DNA of 64,000 bases from Membranipora membranacea (taxonomy: Eukaryota; Bryozoa; Gymnolaemata; Cheilostomatida; Membraniporidae). The stretch covers positions 16,674,948 through 16,738,947 of the forward strand of contig OU612071.1 of NCBI GenBank assembly GCA_914767715.1, in the 5' to 3' direction. The position numbers and the translations under genes are program-made. Shown here in pieces: positions 40,317-50,799 of this stretch; the first letter of the stretch is position 1, and each line of letters opens with the position of its first letter. The notes under the pieces were generated by a model that saw only the letters and a program-made list of their open reading frames with translations, was not told where the DNA came from and ran no database searches.

Positions 40317-41786
40317 TTATAATTCATCATCGTCATCACTTTCCTCCTCACTATCCATAGCGACACTGCAGTTGTTACAGTCACGGTTACCACAGAGGGC
40401 TCTGCACTTCATTCCTCCTTTCAAACATGAGCATCGGTTGCCAGTGCATGGGTTTGCCTTGCATTGACATTTCGTGGTTTTCATAATTGATTTAGGCACG
40501 GAGGAGCATCCATCCATTTAATCTTCAGATCTCCTCCTTCCACTTCCCATCCATTGCCATCAGGATTTTCAGCGGTGATCATCCGTTGAAGAGCCGATAG
40601 CCAGACTTTGGACTGATGTTTGAAGCGCTGCTACCATACAATGCACAGGTGAGTTTCTCAATTCCGATCACATAACCTGTTCATCGGGGAACATCCTGTA
40701 ATACCGTTAGAGCATCTCGGAGAGTCTGTAGCTGCAACGCCCTCTGATGATTTCTTCATTGACTACCATGGTCTTAAACTTCTGCCTCCTTTCTTTTACT
40801 TCAGACCTGGTTTGAGAAAAGCAAACAATACATGCATGTACCACTAGATTAAGGTATGCCAAAAATTGAGCTAGTGGCATTTTTGCTATCTACCTCCTAT
40901 AAGAGAAAAAAGAGTAAATTGATACTAAAATGCCACTAGCTCCACTTCTGGCAAAAGTTTTTAGGGTACTTGAACTAATGGAGGTTGCCGGTATCCTACA
41001 TACCACCCGACATACAATGTTGATAACACCCAGGTTTTAACGCACAAGTAGGTCTTATGGACAGGTTCTTAAATCTTGTCAATTTAAAAATGTCTGGATT
41101 TATCAGTACATACAGTGAAGTTACTTAAGCCCCCTCTTGTATGCCATAACATATATGCTCCTACATGAGAGATGATATTGAGCCTCAGCGGCAGCTAAGT
41201 CATATGATTGTGAGCTGACAAAAGAGACTAGCTGCTGATCCTCCATGAATTGTGCGGCTTCTATCAATTCACCTGAAGACATAACCGTTTAACTTGTGAC
41301 GAGGCAAAAAGCATTGAAAGTTTGCGCAATTAGGCTACTTAATTACTGATATATATTCATGAATTCATATCAATGTACACGATGTTTACCGATATTTTTC
41401 TGTAAGCTAGTTTAGGCATGCTAAGGTTCACCAAATTGGAACTAGTACAACGCTACTAGTTTCACTTTTAGCAAAGTTAAGCGCATCTAGGTTACCTGTA
41501 GGCCCCATCTGCCTTCAATCAGTGTTCAAGGGAATCACATGTATGTGTCCGTCATCAGGACATCATGCAAACCTTACCTCCTTCTAGTGTCTGAATCTGA
41601 TTGCTCTCGGCTTTTGTTTACATATTTTGTCGCCTTCCGACAGACCACACATACCTTGGGTAGCGTGGGACCAGGGCTAATATGGGTCTTTGCCTGAGAA
41701 CTAGTGTACTTTGCTGACACCGGTGTGCTGACATTACATATGTTTTCCTCAGGCTCATCATATTCCTGTAGAACAAGAAACACCAA
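40317..41786 (-). pseudogene. CXC-domain transposon-like gene, copy 1 (decayed, multi-exon)
   Basis: Reads right to left. The first piece (41,578-41,786) encodes a short zinc-knuckle-like stretch, PKVCVVCRKATKYVNKS, followed by a good donor GTAAGG. A second exon (41,272 to 41,114) follows TCTTCAG and encodes SYDLAAAEAQYHLSC, a motif I know from a large family of transposon-like invertebrate proteins, then a GTATGT donor. A third acceptor, TCTCTTATAG, ends at 40,897. The last part reads VWLSALQRMITAENPDGNGW, KIKWMDAPP, then after a frameshift at about 40,512 the CXC domain KCQCKANPCTGNRCSCLKGG with more paired cysteines and an acidic tail ending DDDDEL (residues 16-66 of the 40,517-40,317 frame). 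An in-frame stop in exon 2 and the frameshift make it a pseudogene. CXC domains bind zinc and often DNA; the function of the family is not known to me. Confidence 0.7.
40857..40953. repeat. Short inverted repeat in copy 1
   Basis: GAGCTAGTGGCATTTT near 40,868 is matched by its exact reverse complement AAAATGCCACTAGCTC near 40,928. Weaker pairing extends out to TGCCA and TGGCA at the two ends. The arms flank the exon 3 acceptor of the CXC pseudogene. A weaker, related hairpin lies at about 41,419-41,480 (TGCTAAGG ... TTTTAGCA with ACTAGTA/TACTAGT). Confidence 0.6.
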
Positions 41787-42611
41787 TTATGTATACTTCT
41801 TTGTAGCAGGACCACAAATAAATGGAATATTGTTACAGGTAAAATACATATGGGTACAAATTTACAATAGATATATTATAATTTTTATGATGTGAAACTG
41901 AAGAAAAGTAAACTCTCAAGTAGCCTAAGGACACAGCTTCTTATACTGGCTCATTGTGTGAGTTTGGTTGGTGATCCAGAGGTCACTTGCATTTTAATGG
42001 AAAAATTGAGCCAAAAACGTATTTCAGAAAATCAATTCAGTGCTGACCACTAGACCTTTCTATAGTGTAACTAAAGTAAATTGGTAAGAGACAGGTTTGG
42101 TTTGTGAGCACTCACTTTTATCTTCCTTTTGGTGGAATTTGCAGCTGCTTGTATTTTGCTGTCACTAGCAAATCTGAGCAGACATTCTGGATGATATGTG
42201 CTGTCAATAGTTATGGTTTCCTTGATGATATGATGGCTTATCTAAGGCTGCCCATTTCTCAGCAGCACTGATGACTTTCTTCAGCTTTTCTTCACTCCTC
42301 AGTGGTACTAGGGTCTCCACTGAGCCTTTAGGCTCTTAATGGTGTGGGATTCCTTGTTAGGGAGTCACCACATTAACTCTCCGCTACAGATGTCTGTGCT
42401 CACGAGCTCGGTGTGATGATTCTCACTATGTGACACTGACTTATTTATATGCGATCTCCTTTGATTCGATTAAACACTTGACTCAAGAGCATGCCTTTTA
42501 ATTCTTATTAAGTTTAACATCAAACGCAATTCAACTTAACCAATGCATGTCTTATTTCAGCAAGTTATACTTTCTAGCTAATGATGCCATGCATGCTCAA
42601 TTTAATTCATT
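41787..42611. other. Intergenic, nothing recognised
   Basis: AT-rich sequence without a supportable coding frame. A short palindrome GAGCCTTTAGGCTC lies near 42,323. I see no transposon ends. Confidence 0.5.
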
Positions 42612-42792
42612 TAACTAAATTTGTTGATTATATAGATAATCCAACCAAAGGAGAGGTATACACCCGAGGGTGCTGGGGGCTGGAACAATCAACAATGAAA
42701 GCTCCCCCAGTGGGGCTCGAACCCACAACTCCTGCGGCACTAATCGCCTGGCAGTGAATAGCAAGCGCGCTAACCGATTGCGCCATCTCACC
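42612..42792 (-). mobile_element. tRNA-derived SINE
   Basis: On the minus strand the sequence starts GGTGAGATGGCGCAATCGG, with an A box (TGGCGCAATCGGTTAGCGCG) and, about 60 nt on, a B box (GGTTCGAGCCC). The arms of a real acceptor stem do not pair (GGTGAGA against GGGGGAGC), so it is a tRNA-derived head, not a working tRNA. A body of about 85 nt follows (TTGTTCCAGCCCCCAGCACC, then CTCGGGTGTATACCTCTCC) and ends in AT-rich sequence. The 61-residue open frame over it is a by-product. I cannot name the family. Confidence 0.75.
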
Positions 42793-43029
42793 ATCCCCAA
42801 AAAAGAATGGGTCGATGGCGCTAATTAGATAGCCTGCTTTTCACTACTCGGAGTTGTGTTCTCTCATCCCACAGCACATTCCAATCCACCATTGCCACCC
42901 TATGAAACACAGCGTACGTGTTAGGGTTATTGGCCTTACATGGCCCATTGCTGGGACCCCTTGTAGTAGGTTTAGCTGTCTTTCCAGCTTGTCAGCATGT
43001 CTTTCCATGCTGTCACATGTCTTTCCATG

Positions 43030-43621
43030 AGTCAGTCAGTAGACAAGTACACAGGACTGGCCCAAACTAACCATCTAGACCTCTTATGGGTGCCTGGTCA
43101 CACAGGTATCCAGGTTAATGAGCGGAACTCGCTAACATTGGTGCAGCATTTGACACCATGGGTCCTGACCCTGTTCCTCCAATCCCTTTAAGCTACATAA
43201 AAGCTCAAACAAAGCAATAGATACAGGAACAGGTGCATTCGAAGTGGCTCCAAACCAAAAAATGTAAAGGCACTAAGGAATTTTGCTCACCCTGAATATG
43301 AAGAGCCTTTCAAAATTACCAAATGTATGCAAACCACTCATCTCATACACAATAAACACAATCACAGGCCATTGACAGTTCAGGTATCAACTGACTCAAT
43401 TAAGATTAGCCGATGAGCCCTCATGTCCTGGTTGTGGTGCGAACCAGGATGGCCATATTCACTATGTTTATCATTGTCCCAAATACAAAAGCATTAGACA
43501 ATTTCCAAAAACCACTCACACTCTTGATAAACCATCTGTCATCCAGGAAACCAAAATACGCATCAAGGTTCAAGATCTTGTTGACTTCATTCGTCAGTCA
43601 TGCAAGTTTGATAACCATTAG
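43030..43621 (+). mobile_element. LINE 3' fragment with RNase H and terminal zinc knuckle
   Basis: A broken C-terminal part of a non-LTR retrotransposon ORF2. At about 43,060-43,130 it reads LDLLWVPGHTGIQVNE, the last conserved motif of a type I RNase H domain (WVPGHSGI.GNE in Jockey, I and related clades). After frameshifts, IQEQVHSKWLQTKKCKGTKEF follows, then LADEPSCPGCGANQDGHIHY with VYHCPKYKSIRQF. The spacing CPGC...H...H...C is that of the terminal cysteine-rich motif seen at the end of such elements. The frame closes at TAG 43,619-43,621. The reverse transcriptase is absent, so this is a 5'-truncated dead copy. Confidence 0.75.
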
Positions 43622-43659
43622 ATGTAAGAGCAAATTTGCTTTCCGGGGCCATTGAGTAC

Positions 43660-44040
43660 TATTGGTACCTGTACCTGTACTCTGATAATACAATCATGTT
43701 GTCTTACCCCCCATTGAAGACGAGACAAGACAACGTACCTTATGCATAGGGAAAAATACAAAATCTAGTTCAATGATTAATCAGCCAGAATTCTTGTGAA
43801 ACATTTCATCCATCAGGTACTCAAACTCAGCTAAAATAGAATACCACAGAACTGTTTCCTGTTACTGTCTTTATTTAGCCTGTGCTCTATGATCATCACA
43901 GCAATGTCTTGGAACCTCCCCTAAACTGAAGTGTTCTCCTGCTCAGAGTGTCAGCAACAACTTTGAGTTTCGCATCGAGTAATGCAAAAAGCTGATGCTG
44001 CCCAGTACATATTTCCTACCAAGTAATGCATTGCTGCGAC
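43660..44040. other. Intergenic, nothing recognised
   Basis: Just after the LINE end is GGTACCTGTACCTGTACTCTG, a short run that may belong to its 3' end. The rest shows no coding frame, tRNA box or repeat that I can support. Confidence 0.4.
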
Positions 44041-44057
44041 TTAACGTCATTGATTTA

Positions 44058-44305
44058 CTGTCCATAATCCAGGTTTTTTGTTCATAACTCGATCAATTTT
44101 GATCCGATTTTGAATTCGAAAATTGGTTTACAATCAGCAGCATCTCGTTATCTACTTGATGCAATTCATTCTTCAAAAGAATTTTCTTGCCTTAAATTAG
44201 TATCAAACTGTTCAGGATAAGGGTGCTTAATCTGCTGTTATTTTCAAACTCAAAATCCGATCCAAATTGATCGAGTTATCGACAAAACGACTGGATTTTG
44301 GACAG
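44058..44305. mobile_element. 248-bp MITE with TA target duplication
   Basis: Terminal inverted repeats of about 70 bp: the left end starts CTGTCCATAATCC and continues through ATAACTCGATCAATTTTGAT; the right end is the reverse complement (ATCGAGTTAT ... GGATTTTGGACAG). TA lies directly outside both ends (44,056-44,057 and 44,306-44,307). A TA duplication and a CTGTCC end point to a Tc1/mariner-type non-autonomous element. No transposase frame is inside. Confidence 0.8.
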
Positions 44306-44309
44306 TAAA

Positions 44310-45117
44310 CCAACACTTTCCAATGTCGTTACATCGGCCACAATTAAATGCTTCAGTGCCTCAATGCTAATGATCCATATAGTGTCCTTTCTAGGTTTAT
44401 TATTAAAAGAAGGGTTCAGAAATCTTTCAGGTTTGTCCTGTAAATCTGGAACTTGGCGTTACCAAAGAGCTAGCATAATCTATGATCACACAAAAAAAAT
44501 CAATTATGTAACTTTAACGGTTAAAATATGACAGGTCTGGGCACAATGTGTATGGCAAGTCTGTGTCCTTGTAAATTTTCCATGTGAGACAATAACAAAA
44601 CATAACGAAGTTTATTTACTCTGTCATGCCCCATATTTAAAAATCTAGAGCTTGATATTGTTCTACTGTGATAATAAAGACGAACCCACAGATGTGCAAA
44701 AGTAGACTGGCGACTCACCGAAAAAAAGAAATAACTTAAATTTGCTAAATGTTACATAATGACACTATCATTCAAACTAGAATTCATTGACATTTATTGT
44801 ACTCTCAATCAGAATTTTTTATCTTTGGTACTGTGGTCGAAGTCATTGCTATGTTCATAAAACATGCCGATGACAGGGCGTTTGTTGGTAGTCTCAACAT
44901 GACTTACCACTACAACAAAAGATTATACATACAGCTTAGAGCAGCATTGAGCACTGAAGATAAATTTATGGAATAAGAAAAGCACTGTCTTGTCAGACTA
45001 CAACAGAGGCAGGATGGATCAGATTCACCTGATTGAAGCAATGAATACGAAGCAGCTCCGCAACAGTTGCCAAATTAAAAGCATGGCCTCGCAAATGGAG
45101 ATAGCCCAACTTTATGA
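44310..45117. other. Intergenic, nothing recognised
   Basis: AT-rich DNA between the MITE and the fold-back element. Open frames of 65-77 residues here have no recognisable motif and overlap each other on opposite strands. Confidence 0.4.
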
Positions 45118-45125
45118 ACTGTCAA

Positions 45126-46568
45126 CATAGAGTTATTATATACTCTAGAGCAAACAATGCAGTGCTAAAAATGTCGTACTTAATTATTGCGAAATCCATG
45201 ACACAACGCAATCTGGTTGTGCATGGCTAGTGACTGTATCATATAACTTATCATTGAGAATACACATAATGGGCATGGGCATTTAGATTTTTAGAGCGCT
45301 TATAGCCATGTTTTTGGAAAAATTTTCATGTGACACCATGTGGATCACTTGCAGGTATCTTCACTTTCAATTCCATGATGCAACGAAATCTGGTTGTGCG
45401 TGGTTAGTGCATGAATCATTGACTTTATCATTGAAGATATTAGAATTGGACATATAAATTTAGTTTATGGAGCATTTGTAGCCATTTTTTCAGAAAATTT
45501 CACATGTAACACCATTAAAATCCCCTAGGGTATTTTCTCAACCAGTCAGTATAATAATTTTTTCCTACGCTCCCATTAAAACAAGCCCAATATCAACCGC
45601 AAACCCGTGAGCTTAAATCCCAATGACAGGGCTAGCTGGTTCCTGCCACTTGCCAAGCATTTAACTGTGTCCTGTCTCTCAAACTTATATGATGCACACT
45701 CAGTCGGTTTACTTTATCTGTTCAATTCCAGCTATTTGTGATAACATGGAGAACAAGTAGCCTATGGAAAAGTGATTGGAGGTGAAAAGGTTTGCTGCTT
45801 GCCTTTTTCGTTTTTAGAGCACTTTTAGCAATATTTTTGTAAAACTTTTCATGTCACACTATAAGATGACTTGCAAGTGATTTCTTTAGCAGTCAGGGGA
45901 CAAAAAATTTTGTGTTATCCCCATTAAAACCAAAATCTCAGATATCATATGACATACCAAGCAAAAAACTGAATATAATACACCAAATAAAGCAATGATA
46001 TCTGAAGAGCAAATCTGAATCTCGAAATTATGTACACTGTGACTGCAAATGAGGCAAGTGGCAAACTTTTACACCTCCGATCACTTTTACAGAGTCTGCT
46101 TGTACTTCATTTAATCAAAAATAAGATAAGCCCCTTGAGTGTGTAACATATAATGTAAGTAAGAGAGACAGGACACAGCTAATATGGATGGCTAGTGGCG
46201 GTGAAAAAAATCGAGCTAGCCTTTCAGTTTCTATTTCATCACAATGATGTGTTTGCGGTTGTGATTTTGACTCATTTTAATGGGAAAACATAGAAAAATT
46301 TCCACTGGCTGCGAGTGAAAATACCTGCAAGTGATCCACATAGTGTCACATGAAAATTTTTATCAAAAAAATGGCCGTAAGCGCGCTTAAAATCTAAATT
46401 TCCATGCCCGATACCTATATTCCCAATGATAAGTTATATGATACAGGCACTAGCCATGCACAACCAGATTGCTTCGCATCATGGATTTCGCAATAATTAA
46501 GTAGGACAAAAACTGATGTTTTTTTTGTACATATTATTGTCCACTCTAGAGTATATAATAACTCTATG
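45126..46568. mobile_element. 1,443-bp fold-back DNA transposon, non-autonomous
   Basis: Starts CATAGAGTTATTATATACTC and ends with the exact reverse complement, GAGTATATAATAACTCTATG. The perfect 8-bp sequence ACTGTCAA lies immediately outside each end (45,118-45,125 and 46,569-46,576), a target-site duplication. The two arms pair over about 650 bp with mismatches: ACTTAATTATTGCGAAATCC, TTTTCATGTGACAC, GATCACTTGCAGGTAT, CTGTGTCCTGTCTCTC, AGTGATTGGAGGTG on the left each have an inverted partner on the right. Within the left arm a unit of about 190 bp is repeated directly (CAATCTGGTTGTGCATGGCT at 45,208, a variant near 45,390, and a shorter piece near 45,815). An 8-bp duplication with a CA-start terminus fits hAT, P or Merlin groups; I cannot choose. 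No transposase is encoded. Confidence 0.88.
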
Positions 46569-46576
46569 ACTGTCAA

Positions 46577-47039
46577 TGACAGCAAGTTTGCTAAATCAGG
46601 AATTTCAGATATTTGATGAAAACAAAATCAGACTATGGAGACAATTGTGTAAGCTATTTATTTCTGAACCAAAATGATGTAAGCTATAAATCTGAGGACT
46701 ATATTGAATACAAAGCTGGGCCAAAAGATATTGGCAGGACAAACTCATACGTGTTTGGATAAATTGTTATGAATTGAAACTCTTGAAAATAAACATAATA
46801 CAAAAAACACAAGGTGAGCAATAAAAATATTTATCTATTGAAATATTATGATATTCTTTCAAAATAATATTAACCGCAGTCCTTACGAAAGAAAAGACAG
46901 CTAGGCCAATAACTCCTAATTGCCATTCCGCCATGTTTCGCAATTTGAATGGTTTTGACGTTCACCGTACCAGTAGTTTATCACAGTTTATTATGGTAAT
47001 GACAGTTTTACAGAGAGAATCTGTCTCCAAGCTGTTTCA
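46577..47039. other. Spacer before CXC copy 2
   Basis: AT-rich sequence. A 62-residue open frame starts at 46,933, but only its end overlaps the homology to copy 1, so I do not call it a gene. Confidence 0.4.
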
Positions 47040-47768
47040 AATCATACTCAATATCCAATCTGAATTGTTCGGCTTCTATCATGGAGGATCACAGCTACTC
47101 TTTTTTGTCAGCATACAATAACACGACTTAGCTGCCGCTGAGGCTCAATATCATCTCTCATATAGGAGCAAATATGTTATGGCATACAAGCAGAGGTTTA
47201 AGCGACTTCAACCTGCTTCACTGTAAGTATCGATAAAGCCAGCAGATATTATTAAATTGATAAGATTAAAGAACCTGTCCATAAGACCTACTTGTGCGTT
47301 AAAACCTTGGTGTTATCAACATTATATATCAATTTACATTTTTTTCTCTTATAGGAGGTTGATTTAAAAAACGCCATTAGCTCAATTGAGAAACTGACCT
47401 GTGCATTGTATGGTTGCAGCGCTTTAAGCATTGATGATGCTCGATTTGATGCATTCAAGAATGGCACAACTGAGAAAGCTCTACCACCGAAAGCTGATTG
47501 CTCACTACTGCACACCAAACGAGCGAACTATCAGTCCAAAATCTGGCTATCGGCTCTTCAACGGATGATCACAGCTGAAAATCCTGAAGGCAATGGATAG
47601 GAAGAGGAAGGAGGAGGTCTAAAGATTAAATTGATGGATGGCCCCTCCGCGCCTAAATCGATAATGAGAACCACGAAATGTCAATGCAAGGCAAACCCAT
47701 GCACTGGCAACAGATGCTGCTCATATTTGAAAAGAGGACTGAAGTGCACAGCCCAACTTAATTATTGA
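47040..47768 (+). pseudogene. CXC-domain transposon-like gene, copy 2 (decayed, inverted relative to copy 1)
   Basis: Homologous to copy 1 but on the opposite strand. An exon ending at 47,222 (CTTCACT before GTAAGT) encodes DLAAAEAQYHLSYRSKYVMA, with the Cys of copy 1 replaced by Tyr. After the acceptor TCTCTTATAG (ending 47,354) the next exon reads EVDLKNAISSIEKLTCALYG, then SALSIDDARFDAFKNG, KALPPKADCSLLHTKRANYQ and SKIWLSALQRMITAENPEGN up to a TAG at 47,598 where copy 1 has TGG (Trp). The frame then stays open through PSAPKSIMRTTKCQCKANPC and TGNRCCSYLKRGLKC, a CXC domain with one extra codon and lost cysteines, to TGA at 47,766. It retains a block of about 36 codons that copy 1 has lost. 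AATAAA at 47,818 could be its old poly(A) signal. Confidence 0.75.
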
Positions 47769-47829
47769 GTTATAGCACTGAGTGCAAAACATTTCGAATG
47801 AGATGACTTCGGTTGCCAATAAAAGTATA

Positions 47830-48170
47830 TATATTGAGTCTCATTAAGGTATTGATTGATTGATTTGTATTCTATCACTAACTGAAAAAGTTGCGAGAAA
47901 AAGGTTGCTGGTACACGTACTCTGCTAATAAATAATGAAGTTGCCTTGCATGCAGAAATAGTATTATTAAAAAGTAGTTAAAAAATTGTATTATTAATAT
48001 AAATGCACATGTGTCCCAAAAAGCAGTCTTTGCCCCAGGCAAGGCGGTATTTAGGGTGTCTAATCCAACCTGAGGGGCATCGTTCGAGAACATTGACATA
48101 AAAATCGGCAACAAAGCCTCTTTGTTCTCAAACCTCCGTTAATCAGGACGACGTTTTCAACCAGAAACTC
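47830..48170. other. Intergenic, nothing recognised
   Basis: AT-rich. A 78-residue minus-strand frame (48,114-47,878) contains a hydrophobic stretch, FILIIQFFNYFLIILFL, but nothing else supports it as a gene. Confidence 0.35.
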
Positions 48171-48177
48171 GGAAAAA

Positions 48178-48232
48178 ATGGGGATTGAACCCATATTGCC
48201 CTCTTCAACTACTGAGCCATGTGATAATGTTT
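48178..48232 (-). repeat. tRNA-like SINE head fragment
   Basis: The minus strand shows an A-box-like ATGGCTCAGTAGTTGAAG and a strong B box GGGTTCAATCCCC only about 12 nt later, so the middle of the tRNA is deleted. A decayed tRNA-derived fragment rather than a gene. Confidence 0.5.
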
Positions 48233-48282
48233 GTTGAGGGCAGAAAGTATTGGTGAGACGTGATCTTGTATGGTATTAGATT

Positions 48283-48665
48283 ATGCTAGTTGTGCAACAT
48301 AGTCTATTGCGCACGTGTTCAAACATCAGCTGCAGAAGAGAAGGAGAATTGCTTGATACTGTAACGAATTTCAAGGCTAAGATCACGCAAGGTGATATTA
48401 GCCAAGGCCAAAAGATATTCGAATATATATTGCTGTTTAGTAGAAAACAAAAAAGTGGTCTGCCCCGTAAGAGGGATGCAATGTGCCCTTAAACCTCTGA
48501 GAATGTAATACATATTAGAGATCTAAAATGCATCCTAGGGCTGAGGCAATAAAAGACCTCCTGAACAAGCACTTATCGGCTATTGGTAGTGACATTGATT
48601 TTAGCCTTTAGGCTAAGATCACTCAAGGTGATACTAGCCAAGCCCAAAAATTTTTCAAATAGTGA
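48283..48665. repeat. Diverged copy of the U2-module composite repeat
   Basis: Shares with the copies at 52-63 kb the order: GCTTGATACTGT, AAGGCTAAGATCACGCAAGG, CTGTTTAGTAG, GTCTGCCCCGTAAGAGGG, AGAATGTAATACAT, AATGCATCCTAGGGCTGAGG and AGACCTCC, followed by ACATTGATTTTAGCC (48,592-48,606), a decayed reverse complement of the U2 snRNA start. Immediately after, GGCTAAGATCACTCAAGGTG begins the next unit, which indicates a tandem arrangement. Confidence 0.65.
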
Positions 48666-48669
48666 TTTA

Positions 48670-50250
48670 ACATTCTAATGAGGTTGAATATGAGGGACAA
48701 AATAACGTAAGCATCCACTAAGTTTTGAAAAAAAAATGCTGTTCTATGCAACTCATTCAATAAATCAGCTCATTCAGTATTACTATAGCAGGTTCAGTTT
48801 TCTAATACATGAACTGTTGATTCCCGTTCTCACAACCATCCTGGCACACCACATGGCTGTTTTTGATACGCTTATTTTGGAAATTTTGACTACAGGGGAG
48901 ACAATTTATTGATTTGTTTCAGACTAAACAGCCTGTTTTGTATGAGTTCGCATACAATATTTGGTGTAGCACAATAATCTGTAGTCTAGTAATTAGTGAT
49001 AACGGAAAGCTTGGGGGGCTTATTGCCTGTTGCTTGTTACCTGTTGCTTGGCCACGTCTATTGCTTATAGAGGGGAGGTAACTCCTGAAAAAATATTATA
49101 CTTTTTTTCAGAGGCATGATAGAATGACGCGTTTTTATGATTGTAATTCGGGAATTTCCTGTTTACTTGTGAAATAGAAAACAGCTGAAAAAATCTATAT
49201 TTGTGAATGCTATCAAAGACAAGGGAGACAACTCATATTTAGCGCAATTCCAGTTCAGTTGAGTTTCAATGAGAGTGACTCTAAACCATCGCTGACCACA
49301 ACTCCCATAGACGATATAAATTGTGTATTTGATATTTGTATTGATCTATATTTCACGATGACAATACTTAAATTATATTTATGTAATCTATATGTAAGTG
49401 AATGCATGGATAATATCCTCCCAAACCAAACTCACTCATGGCACCCATTTATCAAACTGAAATTAATGTGTCAGTCCAATTTATCGCAAGTATTTTGAAG
49501 AGAACTCTGTATTTTAGGCAGCTAGTCATGTATTGCATTACTTTGATTGCTATTTGATAAGGAATAAGAATCTATGGATCTCTATTCAATTACGGGGACC
49601 ACAAATAAATATTCAGATTGTTATTGGTAATGTCGCCCTTAAAGGGACAGAGAGTATTTTTTCTCAGCTAGTCCAGATATTTTATCTGATTTAGTGTAGA
49701 AGCAATCATGGCAGACTACCCTTCCAGACTCCGCTGTTCCTTTTCGGAATCAAACACACAACTTACATATGAGAGACCCTTACCTATAACAATTACAATA
49801 GAATATTATTGTTAAACTACTCGTGACCTTCTGAATCTATGAATGAGCTGACAAAAGCTTCTTTGATATTAAGAATGAAAATAACTTATGTATTTATGTG
49901 TTTGTATTTGTACTTGTATTTGAATTTTATTGTTTAGGTGAGCTAGTTTTTCAGGGATTACGAATATCTGCATAATATAATTAGCAATTATTACCTTGTA
50001 ACTAACTAATATATATCATATTTTATATATATACTGAAGTTATACTTATTTTTGCGAGCTGACTTTTCGGGATTATTGCAGCAATACAGTGCAACTAAAT
50101 ACTATGCAGGCTATTGCTGTTCTGTTATGGTTCACCTTTCACGCCTCCATATGTTATAAGCTATTTAAAAAACATATCAATATAAGATTGTTTCAAAATG
50201 ACAGTAACCTTATTAGGGGTGGATTAAATACAAAATCCCGATGATTTAGG
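48670..50250. other. Intergenic with short dispersed motifs
   Basis: Holds three copies of the GGGAGRYAAY motif (48,896; 49,073; 49,223). It also holds the second copy of the 126-bp direct repeat (49,131-49,256), matched without gaps to 39,971-40,096, for example AAAACAGCTG, AAGGGAGACAACT and TTTAGCGCAATTCCAGTT. No coding frame is supportable. Confidence 0.5.
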
Positions 50251-50254
50251 AGCT

Positions 50255-50789
50255 AGCCAGTGTTCATAAGTTCAAGTACCTCGGATCTACTGTCATGAAC
50301 AACAAAAGGATGGATGAGGAGCTCAACACAAGGATGTCAAACGCCTAAACCTCGCATGGCAGGCTGAAGGCAAAGGTCTGGCACAACAAGGACCGTACGT
50401 TGAAAACAAAGTGCTCGTTATACAGAGCAGTTATCCTCTCTTTCCTTTTGTATGGCGCGGAGGCTTGGCCAGTGTACAAGCTGGCGGCACATAAACTCAA
50501 CACCTATATGATGAGACACCTGCGACTAATTCAGAGAAACTTGAGATGGGCTGGTCATATACACAGGATGGATGACTCCAGACTACCCAAACAAATCCTT
50601 TACTCTCAGCTTAAAGAAGGTGTACGTGGTATTGGCAGACCCAGGCTAAGGTTCAAGGACACGGTGAAGAGAAACCTCAAGGATGAAAAGATCCCTGTTG
50701 GTAGCTGGCAATCTTTCAGCAGAAACAGATGCCAATGGAGAGACATGGTTCACAAGAAGTCATCTTCGGATACGAAGGACAGCCAATGA
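50255..50789 (+). mobile_element. LINE ORF2 C-terminal fragment
   Basis: Reads VHKFKYLGSTVMNNKRMDEE, LNTRMSNA, a TAA stop near 50,346, then GRLKAKVWHNKDRTLKTKCS and LYRAVILSFLLYGAEAWPVY. This is the thumb and C-terminal part of a non-LTR reverse transcriptase (FKYLGS and LLYGxExW are its hallmark). LNTYMMRHLRLIQ joins directly to RNLRWAGHIHRMDDSRLPKQ; in related elements some 40 residues lie between, so there is an internal deletion. It ends GIGRPRLRFKDTVKRNLK and WRDMVHKK, stopping at 50,787-50,789. Truncated at the 5' end, with one stop and one deletion, it is dead. Clade not assigned. Confidence 0.8.
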
Positions 50790-50799
50790 GAAGATAAGA

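Noticed and set aside
42315-42335. Histone mRNA 3' stem-loop
   Set aside because: GAGCCTTTAGGCTC is a hairpin but lacks the histone stem-loop consensus, and no histone coding sequence is near.
42612-42792. Functional tRNA gene on the minus strand
   Set aside because: Both promoter boxes are good, but the acceptor stem does not pair, and a SINE-like body follows directly.
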